A stretch of 64,000 nt of DNA from SHWC01 sp050173345 (lineage in GTDB: Bacteria; Pseudomonadota; Alphaproteobacteria; UBA828). The notes under the pieces were generated by a model, which was not told the origin of the DNA, ran no database searches, and was given only the letters and a program-made list of their open reading frames with translations. Position numbers and translations under genes: made by a program. The stretch is from contig JBFXKW010000010.1 in NCBI GenBank assembly GCA_050173345.1, positions 1 to 64,000 on the forward strand, read 5' to 3'. Positions 1-7,344 of the stretch are shown piece by piece. Positions within the stretch are counted from its first letter, which is position 1. Every line of letters begins with the position of its first letter.

Positions 1-15
1 GGTCGGGGGGCCGCG

Positions 16-30
16 CCCCCCCCCCCCCCC
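16..30. repeat. Run of 15 C residues
   Basis: A pure C homopolymer of 15 bases lies 15 bases from the window edge and 70 bases upstream of the transposase start. It may be a real low-complexity tract or a sequencing or assembly artefact at a contig edge; its exact length should not be trusted. Confidence 0.8.
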
Positions 31-100
31 GTGAAGGCAATTATCACTTTGACTGAACGCGGCTGATCCCTTACATTGGTCGGCATAGGGAGAACCGACC

Positions 101-1057
101 ATGCGTACCGTTGACCTTACAAACCCGATCTTCACCGACCCGGAAACGGCGCGCGCCCATTTCGAGGCTATTCGCTGGCCGGACGGTCCTTACTGCCCGT
201 TTTGCGGCGTGGTTGACCGCGTGGCGCCGCTCGGTGGCGCGTCGATGGGGCCGGGCTGGTATCACTGCAAGGACTGCCGGCGCAAGTTCACGGCCGCGGT
301 CGGCACGATCTATGAGCGGTCGCACATTCCCATGACCAAGTGGCTTCTTGCGACGCATCTCATGTGCGCCAGCAAGAAGGGCATGAGCGCGCACCAGCTC
401 AGCCGCATGCTTGGCCTGCCGTACAAAACCGCGTGGTTCATGGCGCATCGCATCCGCGAGGGCATGCGCGAGCTGAACCCCGGCCCGCTTGGCGGCGAGG
501 GCAAGGCAGTTGAAGCGGATGAGACCTATATCGGCGGCAAAGAGAAGAACAAGCATCGCCGGAAGCGCACGAGCGCAGTCGGCGGCATGGGCAAAGAGAT
601 TGCCTTCGCCCTGGTCGAGCGCGGCGGCAAGGTTCGCTCGCAGCACGTTCCCGACGTGAGCGCCGCTACGCTTCGGCCGATCCTGGTTGCTCAGATCGAC
701 CGCGCGTCGTTCCTGGTCACCGATGATGCCGGGCAGTACCGCCATGTTCGAGAGGATTTTCCCGCCCATGAGACGGTCAACCACGGCATCGGCGAGTACG
801 TTCGTGGCGAGGCGCACTCCAACACGGTCGAGAACTACTTCTCGATCCTCAAGCGTGGCATCACAGGCACCTACCATCACGTCTCGCAGCAGCATTTGAA
901 GCGTTACCTCGCCGAGTTCGACTTCCGGTACAATGAGCGCATGGCGCTTGAGGTAACGGATGCGCAGCGTGCGGATAAGGCGGTTCGCGGCGTCATTGGC
1001 AAGCGGGTGACCTATCAACAAACTAATGGCGGATCGGCCAAAGCCACGACGGTCTAG
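101..1057 (+). CDS. IS1595-family (ISXO2-like) transposase
   Basis: DDE-type transposase of 318 residues that would cut and rejoin the ends of its insertion sequence. Two CxxC pairs (C32/C35 and C56/C59) form the N-terminal zinc ribbon known from the IS1595 family. The catalytic triad reads as D140 (in EADETYIGG), D208 or D209 (in VTDDAG) and E244 (in NTVENYF), so the enzyme looks intact. GGGAGA at 88-93 is a fair ribosome site for the ATG at 101. The gene overlaps a small reverse-strand gene by 4 bases, tail to tail. I could not find terminal inverted repeats; the left one may lie outside the window, so the limits of the element are unknown. Confidence 0.93.
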   Translation: MRTVDLTNPIFTDPETARAHFEAIRWPDGPYCPFCGVVDRVAPLGGASMGPGWYHCKDCRRKFTAAVGTIYERSHIPMTKWLLATHLMCASKKGMSAHQLSRMLGLPYKTAWFMAHRIREGMRELNPGPLGGEGKAVEADETYIGGKEKNKHRRKRTSAVGGMGKEIAFALVERGGKVRSQHVPDVSAATLRPILVAQIDRASFLVTDDAGQYRHVREDFPAHETVNHGIGEYVRGEAHSNTVENYFSILKRGITGTYHHVSQQHLKRYLAEFDFRYNERMALEVTDAQRADKAVRGVIGKRVTYQQTNGGSAKATTV

Positions 1058-1251
1058 GTCGCCTTACCAGCGCCGCGCTTATGAGCCGCCCGATCCGAGG
1101 CAGTTGGCTTTGCCTTTCTTCGAGGATGATCCTTAGTCTTGCGCGGTCGCGGCGGGGTATTTGCCATGCGTCGGACAACCTCGTCGCGCCGGCGAGCGAT
1201 CTCGGCATCGCTGTACAACTGATCGCCACGCTCGTTGTGTGCGTCGGTCAT
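1054..1251 (-). CDS. Small basic protein paired with the IS1595 transposase
   Basis: Unrecognised protein of 65 residues. The first half is polar (MTDAHNERGDQLYSDAEIA) and leads into a short Arg-rich helix and the segment RMANTPPRPRK; the tail is rich in Lys and Arg. The start at 1251 is chosen because GGAGGA (complement of 1255-1260) sits at ideal distance; an upstream in-frame ATG at 1269 has no such site. The stop overlaps the transposase stop. Small proteins with an RRxxxxxRM-NTPP core are, from memory, common in alphaproteobacterial accessory regions, but their role is not known to me. It could be nucleic-acid binding given its charge; that is inference. Confidence 0.6.
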   Translation of the reverse strand: MTDAHNERGDQLYSDAEIARRRDEVVRRMANTPPRPRKTKDHPRRKAKPTASDRAAHKRGAGKAT

Positions 1252-1270
1252 TCTTCCTCCGAAAAGCAAA

Positions 1271-1293
1271 TCGCCGCCCCTAAGGGGCGGCGA
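1271..1293 (-). terminator. Hairpin, likely terminator on the reverse strand
   Basis: A perfect 10-base-pair G+C-rich stem with a 3-base loop is followed on the reverse strand by TTTGCTTTT. It lies between the end of the HEPN-like gene and the ribosome site of the small gene at 1251, so it probably ends transcripts coming from 2971. Confidence 0.6.
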
Positions 1294-1468
1294 AATGTCT
1301 GCTGCGAATGTCGCGAAGTGCTTTCTTGCCTAAAGCTCAACCGCCCGGATTCATGGCTGTCTCTCCCAATGTGGGGCTGCGAGTGTGCAACGAAATTGGT
1401 TACAGCTTCGTTCCTCGGCAACCCGATGAGATTGCATAGATGGCTTGCGTCCCTGTCAAGGATTGATT

Positions 1469-2971
1469 TCACAGCGACCGCCTGTTATTTATAACCTCTC
1501 CTGCCACCACAGAAAGCACCGAAACCCAAGGTTTTAGCTTGCGAAAGTTAGACACGGTTGGCGTGATCGATGTCTGTGTCTTTTGGTCCCGGCCATGTGA
1601 CAAATGGTTGCGGATTTGACGGGCGGACTGGGCGAACTGGCTCACGCCGTTGGTAACGAAGGTCGATTCGGTTTCCGTCTTGCTGATAAGCGGCTTCATC
1701 ACACAGCCGCCATCAAATCTGGTTTCATTTTCAAATGCCGCGCGATTTTCAGCGATCTCCCGCCAAACCAAACCAGGATTAACGGTATCCTCGAGAAGCA
1801 TGAAGATTCGTCTGATGTCGTCCGTCTCAGAACCCAGGGCTGCGGCGATGACTCTCTCAGCTAGCGCTGCTGTATCGCTGAATGCATGCGGCGCATTCAG
1901 CAACTGCCTGACCTTCAACCGCGCATCGTGCCCGATATGCGTGTAGGAAGCATATTCAATAATTCGATACGCATACACGAACTGGCGCGCAGCATCGCCT
2001 TTCCGAGATGCGTCCCAATAATGAAGCAAATCATCTTCCACAAGTCGTGCATCAATCAGCGAAGGGAATTGCCCGATTATGTATCGTGTTCTAGGTTTTG
2101 GATCGTCGCTTTTCGGCGGCCATACAAGCATGTCCGGCGAGCTGCTGTCGTAATAGGTCATATAAAAATTCAAATGTCTCGCAAACCGCAAGGCGCGTTC
2201 TGCATTCCAATCAAAATTGTGGACCCAGAACGAGCGCGGGCTGCCTGGCCATTTCGGTGCATCCTCTTTTCCCGCCGTCTGCTTTTGCCAATCGATATAT
2301 TGGTGATAGGACTGCAAGTTTCGATACTGGGTAGCCGACATCCCCGTAGGTGCAGTGTGCTCGGCTATGAGTAGGAGCCGGGCGCTAGACGATCCAAATT
2401 GACATTCGTGCTCACATGATTCGAACCTGAATGTAAACTTTCGGCCCGCAACATCCGCAAAGGGCCCCTTGAGCGGGAAAGCCGTCCAGATCACTTCGAG
2501 TTGCCGGGTGTCCCGATGCCACATCGCGGTAAAGGATTCCGGGAGAAGCACGTTATTCAACGCGTCCGCCAAAGGTTCCAAAGGGTCGGGCAAAAAGATC
2601 ACCAGCCCCTCTTCGCCCCATGGCTTCGTAATGGCAAGACGCGGGCGGTCGGGTTGTTTGATTTCTTCGACCGCCGACTCCGGGTGCATCTCCAAATATG
2701 GGGCGAGTGCACGCTTCGCCCTATCCAATGGAGACAGAATCTCCGTTGCCTCCACGGCGCCGGTTTTCACGTCGTCACACATGAGACACAGTTTAGCCTT
2801 ACGAGCCGAAGGATGCATCCACCAGCTCGCCCCGGAGCGCAACTCATGGGATCGTTCAGTAAGAGTGATCATTACCCCCGTGAAGTACGGGTCGCCGTAG
2901 AGCGTGTCGCCGCCGTCGCCTGGAACGATGGTGTCGTTGCCCGTGGTGCCCGGGCTTGGAATGGCTGCCAT
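1469..2971 (-). CDS. HEPN-motif protein joined to the N terminus of an RTX protein
   Basis: Protein of 500 residues. Residues 1-30 (GNDTIVPGDGGDTLYGDP core) look like the start of an RTX calcium-binding repeat protein, with a good ribosome site (GGGGAGG) before the ATG at 2971. From M34 on the composition changes and I recognise no family over most of the length. Near the C terminus the segment R454-NHLS-H459 fits the RxxxxH motif of HEPN domains, which in other proteins act as RNases in toxin-antitoxin, CRISPR and abortive-infection systems. The preceding helices (ARQFVYAYRIIEYASY) fit a HEPN-type bundle. A second start at M34 (2872) would give the protein without the RTX part. G+C is clearly lower than in the flanking chromosome, and a transposase lies next to it, so transfer is likely. 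Function unproven. Confidence 0.6.
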   Translation of the reverse strand: MAAIPSPGTTGNDTIVPGDGGDTLYGDPYFTGVMITLTERSHELRSGASWWMHPSARKAKLCLMCDDVKTGAVEATEILSPLDRAKRALAPYLEMHPESAVEEIKQPDRPRLAITKPWGEEGLVIFLPDPLEPLADALNNVLLPESFTAMWHRDTRQLEVIWTAFPLKGPFADVAGRKFTFRFESCEHECQFGSSSARLLLIAEHTAPTGMSATQYRNLQSYHQYIDWQKQTAGKEDAPKWPGSPRSFWVHNFDWNAERALRFARHLNFYMTYYDSSSPDMLVWPPKSDDPKPRTRYIIGQFPSLIDARLVEDDLLHYWDASRKGDAARQFVYAYRIIEYASYTHIGHDARLKVRQLLNAPHAFSDTAALAERVIAAALGSETDDIRRIFMLLEDTVNPGLVWREIAENRAAFENETRFDGGCVMKPLISKTETESTFVTNGVSQFAQSARQIRNHLSHGRDQKTQTSITPTVSNFRKLKPWVSVLSVVAGEVINNRRSL

Positions 2972-3398
2972 CTCGAATCCTCCCCTCAGTATCGTTCGCT
3001 CGTGCCTGCCGCCGTTACTGGCGCGGCACGATGGTTAACCTCCGCGCGTCAATCGGCGCACGGTTTTGCCTTCCTTTGTCGTTGCTCGATCGACACGAGT
3101 CAAATGCAAATGTTTACGCTCGTCATGAACAAACCGCGAAGCTCGTTCAAATCCGCGTAATTCGGCGCGCGCCGGCGGCAAATCAAGGTTAATGAGCCGG
3201 CGGTTTCTTCATTTCTTCGTCATGCCCGGCCTTGAGCCGGGCATCCAGGCTTCTACAAGAAGGACTGGATTGCCGGGTCAAGCCCGGCAATGACGATAAG
3301 GGCTAGCCTTTTCCTCTTCGTCGTCATCGCCCGGCTTGATCCGGGGCGCCGTACCCGGCATGTAATCCATCCTCAACCGGATGGGGTATGATCCGCCC
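2972..3398. other. Intergenic stretch between the RTX-HEPN gene and hldE
   Basis: No gene seen. It holds the upstream region of the divergent HEPN-like gene, which is moderately AT-rich around 3085-3150, then a REP-like inverted repeat (3219-3295) and a half copy of the same family at about 3319-3350, then the start region of hldE. Confidence 0.6.
3219..3295. repeat. REP-like inverted repeat, family A, copy 1
   Basis: Begins CGTCATGCCCGGC and ends GCCCGGCAATGACG, with a central GGATTGCCGGGTCAAGCCCG block. Each half also folds on itself. Related copies are at 21231-21319 and 45054-45144, and a half copy follows at about 3319-3350. All lie between genes, typical of repetitive extragenic palindromes. 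Confidence 0.8.
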
Positions 3399-4862
3399 AT
3401 GATCGAGCCGGCGTCGCTGTCGAGCCATGTCGAGCGCCTCGCGCTCTCCCAGGTGCTGTGCATCGGCGACCTGATGCTGGACCGCTATGTCTATGGCCAG
3501 GTCGAGCGCACCTCACCCGAGGCACCGGTGCCGGTGCTGCGCATCGAGCGCGAGAGCGCGATGCTCGGCGGCGCCGGCAACGTGGTGCGCAACGTCACCG
3601 CGCTCGGCGCCCGCGCCTGGCTGGTCGCCGTGATCGGCGATGACGAGATCGGCCGCCAGCTCACCACCATGGTCGGCCGCGAGCCGCAGCTCGAGCCCTA
3701 TCTCCTGGTCGAGCCGGGCCGGCCCTCGACGGTCAAGTCGCGCTTCGTCGCCGGCAACCAGCAATTGCTGCGCGCCGATTGCGAGACGACGCGCCCGGTC
3801 GATGCGCGCACCGCCGAGAAGCTGCTGCGCGTCGCCGCGGAGCTGGCGCAGCAGGCCTCCGCGGTGGTGCTCTCCGACTACGCCAAGGGCGTGCTCACCG
3901 AGGAGGTCGTGCAGGCCGTCGTCGCGGAGGCGCGCAAGGCGGGCCGCACCGTCGTGGTCGATCCCAAGGGGACGGACTATCGGCGCTATCGCGGCGCCAG
4001 CGTGATCACCCCCAATCGCGGCGAACTGTCGGGCGCGCTCGGCGAGCGGCTGGAAGGCGACGAGCGGATCGTCGAGGGCGCGCGCCGGCTGATCGAGCGC
4101 TTCGAGCTCGGCGCGGTCCTGGTGACGCGCAGCCAGGAGGGCATGACCTACGTCTCGGCCGAAGGCCGCGTCGAGCATTTGCCGGCCAAGGCGCGCGAGG
4201 TCTACGACGTCTCGGGCGCGGGCGACACCGCGGTCGCGACCTTCGCCGCGGCGCTCGGGCAAGGCATGGACCCGGTCGAGGCGGCGGCGCTCGCCAATGC
4301 CGCGGCCGGCGTCGTGGTCGGCAAGGTCGGCACCGCGGTCGTGCACAGCGCCGAACTCGCGCGCGCCATGCGCAGCTTCGACCGCACCGCGGAGGATGCC
4401 AAGGTCCTGCCGCTGCCCGACGCGCTGCATACAGTCGAGGGCTGGCGCGCCGAGGGCCGCACCATCGGCTTCACGAACGGTTGCTTCGACCTGCTGCACC
4501 CTGGCCATCTGTCGCTGCTGCGCCAGGCCAAGGCGGCGTGCGACCGGCTCGTCGTCGGGCTCAATGCCGACGAATCCGTGCGCCGGCTCAAGGGGCCGGA
4601 GCGCCCGGTTCAGCACGAGGCCGCGCGCGCCCAGGTGCTCGCCTCGCTCGAACTCGTCGATCTCGTGGTGATTTTCGAGGAGGAGACGCCGCTCGCCCTG
4701 ATCCAGGCGCTCAGGCCCGACGTGCTGGTGAAGGGCGCCGACTACGCGCTCGACCAGGTGGTCGGCGGCGACATCGTGCAGGGCTATGGCGGGCGGGTGC
4801 TGCTCGCCGCGCTGACGCCCGGCTTCTCGACGACGCGGACGATCGAGCGCCTCAGGCGCTGA
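3399..4862 (+). CDS. hldE: Bifunctional heptose 7-phosphate kinase / heptose 1-phosphate adenylyltransferase
   Basis: Makes ADP-heptose for the lipopolysaccharide inner core. About 487 residues in two domains: a PfkB-type sugar kinase (residues about 1-320, with GGAGNVVRNVTALG near the start and the YDVSGAGDT anion-hole motif) and a nucleotidyltransferase with FTNGCFDLLHPGHLS, whose HxGH is the catalytic signature. Length matches the usual fused HldE. I prefer the ATG at 3399 (MIEPASLSSHVERL) because homologues begin this way; an in-frame ATG at 3381 is possible. It stands alone, ending 11 bases from the convergent DUF465 gene. Its presence predicts a heptose-containing LPS core. Confidence 0.95.
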   Translation: MIEPASLSSHVERLALSQVLCIGDLMLDRYVYGQVERTSPEAPVPVLRIERESAMLGGAGNVVRNVTALGARAWLVAVIGDDEIGRQLTTMVGREPQLEPYLLVEPGRPSTVKSRFVAGNQQLLRADCETTRPVDARTAEKLLRVAAELAQQASAVVLSDYAKGVLTEEVVQAVVAEARKAGRTVVVDPKGTDYRRYRGASVITPNRGELSGALGERLEGDERIVEGARRLIERFELGAVLVTRSQEGMTYVSAEGRVEHLPAKAREVYDVSGAGDTAVATFAAALGQGMDPVEAAALANAAAGVVVGKVGTAVVHSAELARAMRSFDRTAEDAKVLPLPDALHTVEGWRAEGRTIGFTNGCFDLLHPGHLSLLRQAKAACDRLVVGLNADESVRRLKGPERPVQHEAARAQVLASLELVDLVVIFEEETPLALIQALRPDVLVKGADYALDQVVGGDIVQGYGGRVLLAALTPGFSTTRTIERLRR

Positions 4863-4873
4863 TCATCGGATGG

Positions 4874-5113
4874 TCACGCGCCGGTGGCGCTGAGGCGTCG
4901 CGTCAGGTCGCGCCCGCGCAGGCCGACGATCTCTTCCTTGACCCGGAGGCGCCGGCGCTTCAGCGCCGTGAGCGAGAGCTGGTCCGGCACCGGCCTGCGC
5001 CATTCCTCCTGGATCGCGCGCTCCAGATTGGCGTGGCGCGCGGCCAAGCAGGCGCGGTAATCATCGACACCGAACTCCTCCTCCGAATTGACGAGCTCCC
5101 CTGATCCGATCAT
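4874..5113 (-). CDS. DUF465 (YdcH-like) protein
   Basis: Small helical protein of 79 residues. The C-terminal part (LTALKRRRLRVKEEI) carries the conserved Lys/Arg-rich stretch of the DUF465/YdcH family, expected to form a coiled-coil hairpin. AAGGA lies 5 bases before the ATG. Molecular role is unknown for the family. A second family member is at 6148-6345, on the other side of ubiX. Confidence 0.8.
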   Translation of the reverse strand: MIGSGELVNSEEEFGVDDYRACLAARHANLERAIQEEWRRPVPDQLSLTALKRRRLRVKEEIVGLRGRDLTRRLSATGA

Positions 5114-5196
5114 TGTCCTTCCGTGGCGATTTGGGGGTGTCAGCGCTAGTCTGACTTTTCACGAACTCGTCACGATAGTGCCATGGAGCGTCCCGC

Positions 5197-5835
5197 TTGA
5201 CCACAGCGATGCGCCTGATCGTCGGCATCAGCGGCGCCTCGGGCGTGGCCTATGGCATCCGCCTGCTGCGCGCGCTCGGCGCGCTCGGGGTCGAATCCCA
5301 CTTGGTCATGACCCGTGCGGGCGAGATGACGCTCGCCTACGAGACCGACCTCTCGCCCCAGCAGGTCAGGGCGCTCGCCCATGCCAGTTACCCGCCGGGC
5401 GACGTCGGCGCGCCGATCGCGAGCGGCTCGTTCCGTACCGCGGGCATGATCGTCGCCCCGTGCTCGATTCGTTCTATGTCCGAGATCGCGACCGGGGCGA
5501 CCTCGACCTTGCTCACGCGCGCCGCCGACGTGTGCCTCAAGGAGCGCCGCCGGCTCGTGCTCATGGTGCGCGAGACGCCGCTCCATCTCGGCCACCTGCG
5601 CACCATGACGCAGCTCGCCGAGCTCGGCGCCATCATCGCGCCCGCCATGCCGGCGCTCTATCCGAAGCCGCAGAGCATGGACGAGGTCATCGACCATACC
5701 GTCGGCCGGCTGCTCGACCTCTTCGACATCGACGCCGGCCTCGCCCATCGCTGGCGGGAAGCGCCCGACCGGGGCGCCGAAATCCGCCGCCCGGAGCACG
5801 ATTCACCGATCAGGTTGGCACGACCTGATCGGTGA
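5197..5835 (+). CDS. ubiX: Flavin prenyltransferase UbiX
   Basis: Joins a dimethylallyl group to FMN to make the prenylated flavin used by the UbiD decarboxylase in ubiquinone synthesis. 212 residues. The N terminus MRLIVGISGASGVAYGIRLL is the FMN-binding signature; APCSIRSMSEIATG and the VRETPLHLGHL stretch follow as expected. I chose TTG at 5197, with GGAG at 5184-5187 well placed; the ATG at 5209 is the alternative. The last 14 or so residues (HDSPIRLARPDR) and the stop codon are encoded inside a palindromic repeat (5794-5918), so the natural C terminus has been replaced or extended by the repeat. UbiD is not in this window. Confidence 0.93.
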   Translation: MTTAMRLIVGISGASGVAYGIRLLRALGALGVESHLVMTRAGEMTLAYETDLSPQQVRALAHASYPPGDVGAPIASGSFRTAGMIVAPCSIRSMSEIATGATSTLLTRAADVCLKERRRLVLMVRETPLHLGHLRTMTQLAELGAIIAPAMPALYPKPQSMDEVIDHTVGRLLDLFDIDAGLAHRWREAPDRGAEIRRPEHDSPIRLARPDR

Positions 5836-5918
5836 ATCGTGCTCCAATTAGTTGAGCAGAGCAGGATTCACGTTTGAGATGGATCGCGAAGCGATTCCAT
5901 CCCAAACGATCCTGCTCT
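5794..5918 (+). repeat. Two-hairpin repeat, family B, copy 1
   Basis: First hairpin: perfect 21-base-pair stem (5794-5814 with 5824-5844). Second hairpin: about 5858-5918, beginning AGAGCAGGATTCACG and ending CGATCCTGCTCT. The ubiX stop codon lies within the second arm of the first hairpin. The other copy is at 54047-54170, also after a forward-strand gene. Confidence 0.9.
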
Positions 5919-5997
5919 AGGCCCGCGCGGCAGTGCCGATTCCTGAACCCCGAAAGCGGCCGGAAAAAGCGCCGTTTGTCAGCCCTTTAGGCGGCTA

Positions 5998-6015
5998 TCC
6001 ACAATCCGTTGTGGA
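5998..6015. promoter_or_regulatory. 18-base palindrome resembling two inverted DnaA boxes
   Basis: TCCACAA, a 4-base spacer, then TTGTGGA. Read outward, each half resembles a DnaA box (cTATCCACA on the forward strand and cTGTCCACA on the reverse), each with one or two mismatches. It lies about 70 bases upstream of the promoter at 6083. Could be an operator for an unknown regulator; nothing else suggests an origin. Confidence 0.35.
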
Positions 6016-6082
6016 CAGAAATACCGAACACTTACAAATAGTTAGATAGGGTAACGCAGCGCGCCGGCGGCCTTCAAAGCAG

Positions 6083-6111
6083 TTGGGGTTCGGCCTGCCG
6101 GGTGGTATATT
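6083..6111 (+). promoter_or_regulatory. Promoter of the DUF465 gene at 6148
   Basis: TTGGGG (6083-6088), 17-base spacer, TATATT (6106-6111). Predicted start of transcription near 6118, about 30 bases before the ATG. Confidence 0.55.
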
Positions 6112-6147
6112 CCATCGTCGCTTGTGCTGACATTGAGAGGCGGTCTG

Positions 6148-6345
6148 ATGGAGCGTATCGATACCGAGATGAAGCTGACCGAGCTTCGTATCGAGCATCG
6201 TGACCTGGATGAAGTCATCTCCCGTCTTGCCGAGACGGTCGACATCAACGAAATCCAACTCCGACGATTGAAGAAGCGCAAACTGGCGCTGAAGGACGAG
6301 ATCGCAAGATTGGAAAGCTCGCTGGTTCCCAATCTGATCGCATGA
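6148..6345 (+). CDS. DUF465 (YdcH-like) protein, second copy
   Basis: 65-residue helical protein with the family hallmark LRRLKKRKLALKDEIARLE at its C-terminal half. The start at 6148 (MERIDTEMKL) is chosen for the GAGAGG site 8 bases before it and the promoter at 6083-6111. A clear intrinsic terminator follows at once, so it is a single-gene transcript. The family is widespread in proteobacteria and of unknown function. The charged heptad-like pattern suggests a coiled coil. Confidence 0.85.
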   Translation: MERIDTEMKLTELRIEHRDLDEVISRLAETVDINEIQLRRLKKRKLALKDEIARLESSLVPNLIA

Positions 6346-6348
6346 ATA

Positions 6349-6372
6349 CGGGCGCCCTGGGGCGCCCGTTTC
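6349..6372 (+). terminator. Intrinsic terminator after the DUF465 gene
   Basis: CGGGCGCCC, two loop bases, GGGCGCCCG, then TTTCGTTT. Perfect stem followed by a T-rich stretch directly after the stop codon at 6345. Confidence 0.85.
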
Positions 6373-6415
6373 GTTTCGATGGGGAAGCAGGCGAGTTGTC
6401 TGTGCGGCGCGGACG

Positions 6416-7147
6416 TCAGCTCTCGTCGCCGTTCGTCGACCGCCGCCGCGCGTACATGTCTTCATCGGCCGCCGCGATCGCCTGGGCCGGGTCTTCCTTG
6501 CCCGTGAAGGTGTAGGTGCCGAACGTCACGCCGGGCTCGAAGCTTTCGTTGGCATAGGCGATCGGCGCCGCGGCGACGTCCGCGGCGAGCGCCGCCGCCT
6601 TGGCGCGGGCGGTTTCCGGATCGGCGTTGAACAGGATCACCCCGAACTCGTCGCCGCCGAGCCGGCCCACGATGTCGGACTCGCGCACGTTCAGGCGCAG
6701 CCGGTCGGCGACGTTCATCAGCACCGCGTCGCCGGCGCCGTGGCCGTGCTGGTCGTTGATCCGCTTCAGGCCGTTCACGTCGAGGAAGATGATCGAGCTC
6801 GGCTGGCCGTAGCGTTCGGTCATCGAGATCACGCGGGTCAGCTCGCGGACGAAGGCGCGCCGGTTGTAGATCGGCAGGAGCGAATCCTGGTCCGCCAGCT
6901 TCTCGAGATGGTCGATTCGCCCGCGGTTGCGGGCGAGCTCGTCGCGCAGGCGCGTCACCTCGGCCATGAGCTGCATCAGCGCGGCCCGCACCTTGGGCGT
7001 CAGCTCGGCCTCCGGGATGCCGAGGATCTCGGAGGTGTCATCGACGGCGTGCGCGCTGCCGCCATCGGCCGGGCGCGTGCGTCCTGTGGCGTTCGAACGG
7101 ACCTTGCCGACGCCGGCCGGGGTGCTGCCAAAACGTTCGACTTTCAT
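6416..7147 (-). CDS. GGDEF-domain diguanylate cyclase
   Basis: Cytoplasmic enzyme of 243 residues expected to make cyclic di-GMP from two GTP. The active-site GGDEF is intact at residues 164-168, and R155-ESD-158, exactly five residues ahead of it, is the RxxD inhibitory site, so product feedback is likely. A helical linker (about 60-85) links the domain to an N-terminal 50-residue region that is probably disordered and has no known sensor domain. No membrane segment is visible. The start MKVERFGST at 7147 is preferred to an upstream ATG at 7189 because upstream residues are of poor quality. Divergent from purE. Confidence 0.88.
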   Translation of the reverse strand: MKVERFGSTPAGVGKVRSNATGRTRPADGGSAHAVDDTSEILGIPEAELTPKVRAALMQLMAEVTRLRDELARNRGRIDHLEKLADQDSLLPIYNRRAFVRELTRVISMTERYGQPSSIIFLDVNGLKRINDQHGHGAGDAVLMNVADRLRLNVRESDIVGRLGGDEFGVILFNADPETARAKAAALAADVAAAPIAYANESFEPGVTFGTYTFTGKEDPAQAIAAADEDMYARRRSTNGDES

Positions 7148-7197
7148 CGGAGAAGATCCGCCCTTGCGTGTGTTCCTGACACCGTGCATCGCCGAGT

Positions 7198-7226
7198 TTG
7201 ACCAAACGTCCTATACAAAATGTTAA
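7198..7226 (+). promoter_or_regulatory. Candidate promoter of purEK
   Basis: TTGACC (7198-7203), 17-base spacer, TGTTAA (7221-7226), in the divergent gap before purE. The -35 is good and the -10 fair. No purine riboswitch or PurR-like palindrome was seen. Confidence 0.4.
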
Positions 7227-7344
7227 GGACTCAGGTATGCCGATACGACTCTGCGCTGCGGCCCCGGCCCGAAGCGCGATAGAAAAGCCCTGGTAGAATG
7301 GGTGTTTGGCTCTTACGATCCGCGCGCGACGAGAGGGAGGCCGG

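Larger units (their letters stand above)
5836..6147. other. Intergenic stretch between ubiX and the second DUF465 gene
   Basis: No gene seen. Holds most of the family B repeat (to 5918), an 18-base palindrome at 5998-6015, and a sigma70-type promoter for the downstream gene at 6083-6111. Confidence 0.6.

Noticed and set aside
1058..1470. Right terminal inverted repeat of the IS1595 element
   Set aside because: No reverse complement of the bases before the transposase (31-100) could be found here; the only strong palindrome is the hairpin at 1271-1293.
3513..4616. Long open frame on the reverse strand of hldE, and similar frames opposite argJ (36169-37716) and clpB (54605-56623)
   Set aside because: High G+C leaves few stop codons in the third-position-aligned antisense frame. 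The products are Arg/Ala/Asp-rich with no recognisable domain, while the sense genes are certain.
5998..6015. Replication origin
   Set aside because: Only one pair of imperfect DnaA-like boxes, no AT-rich unwinding stretch of note, and no dnaA, hemE, parAB or similar origin neighbours.
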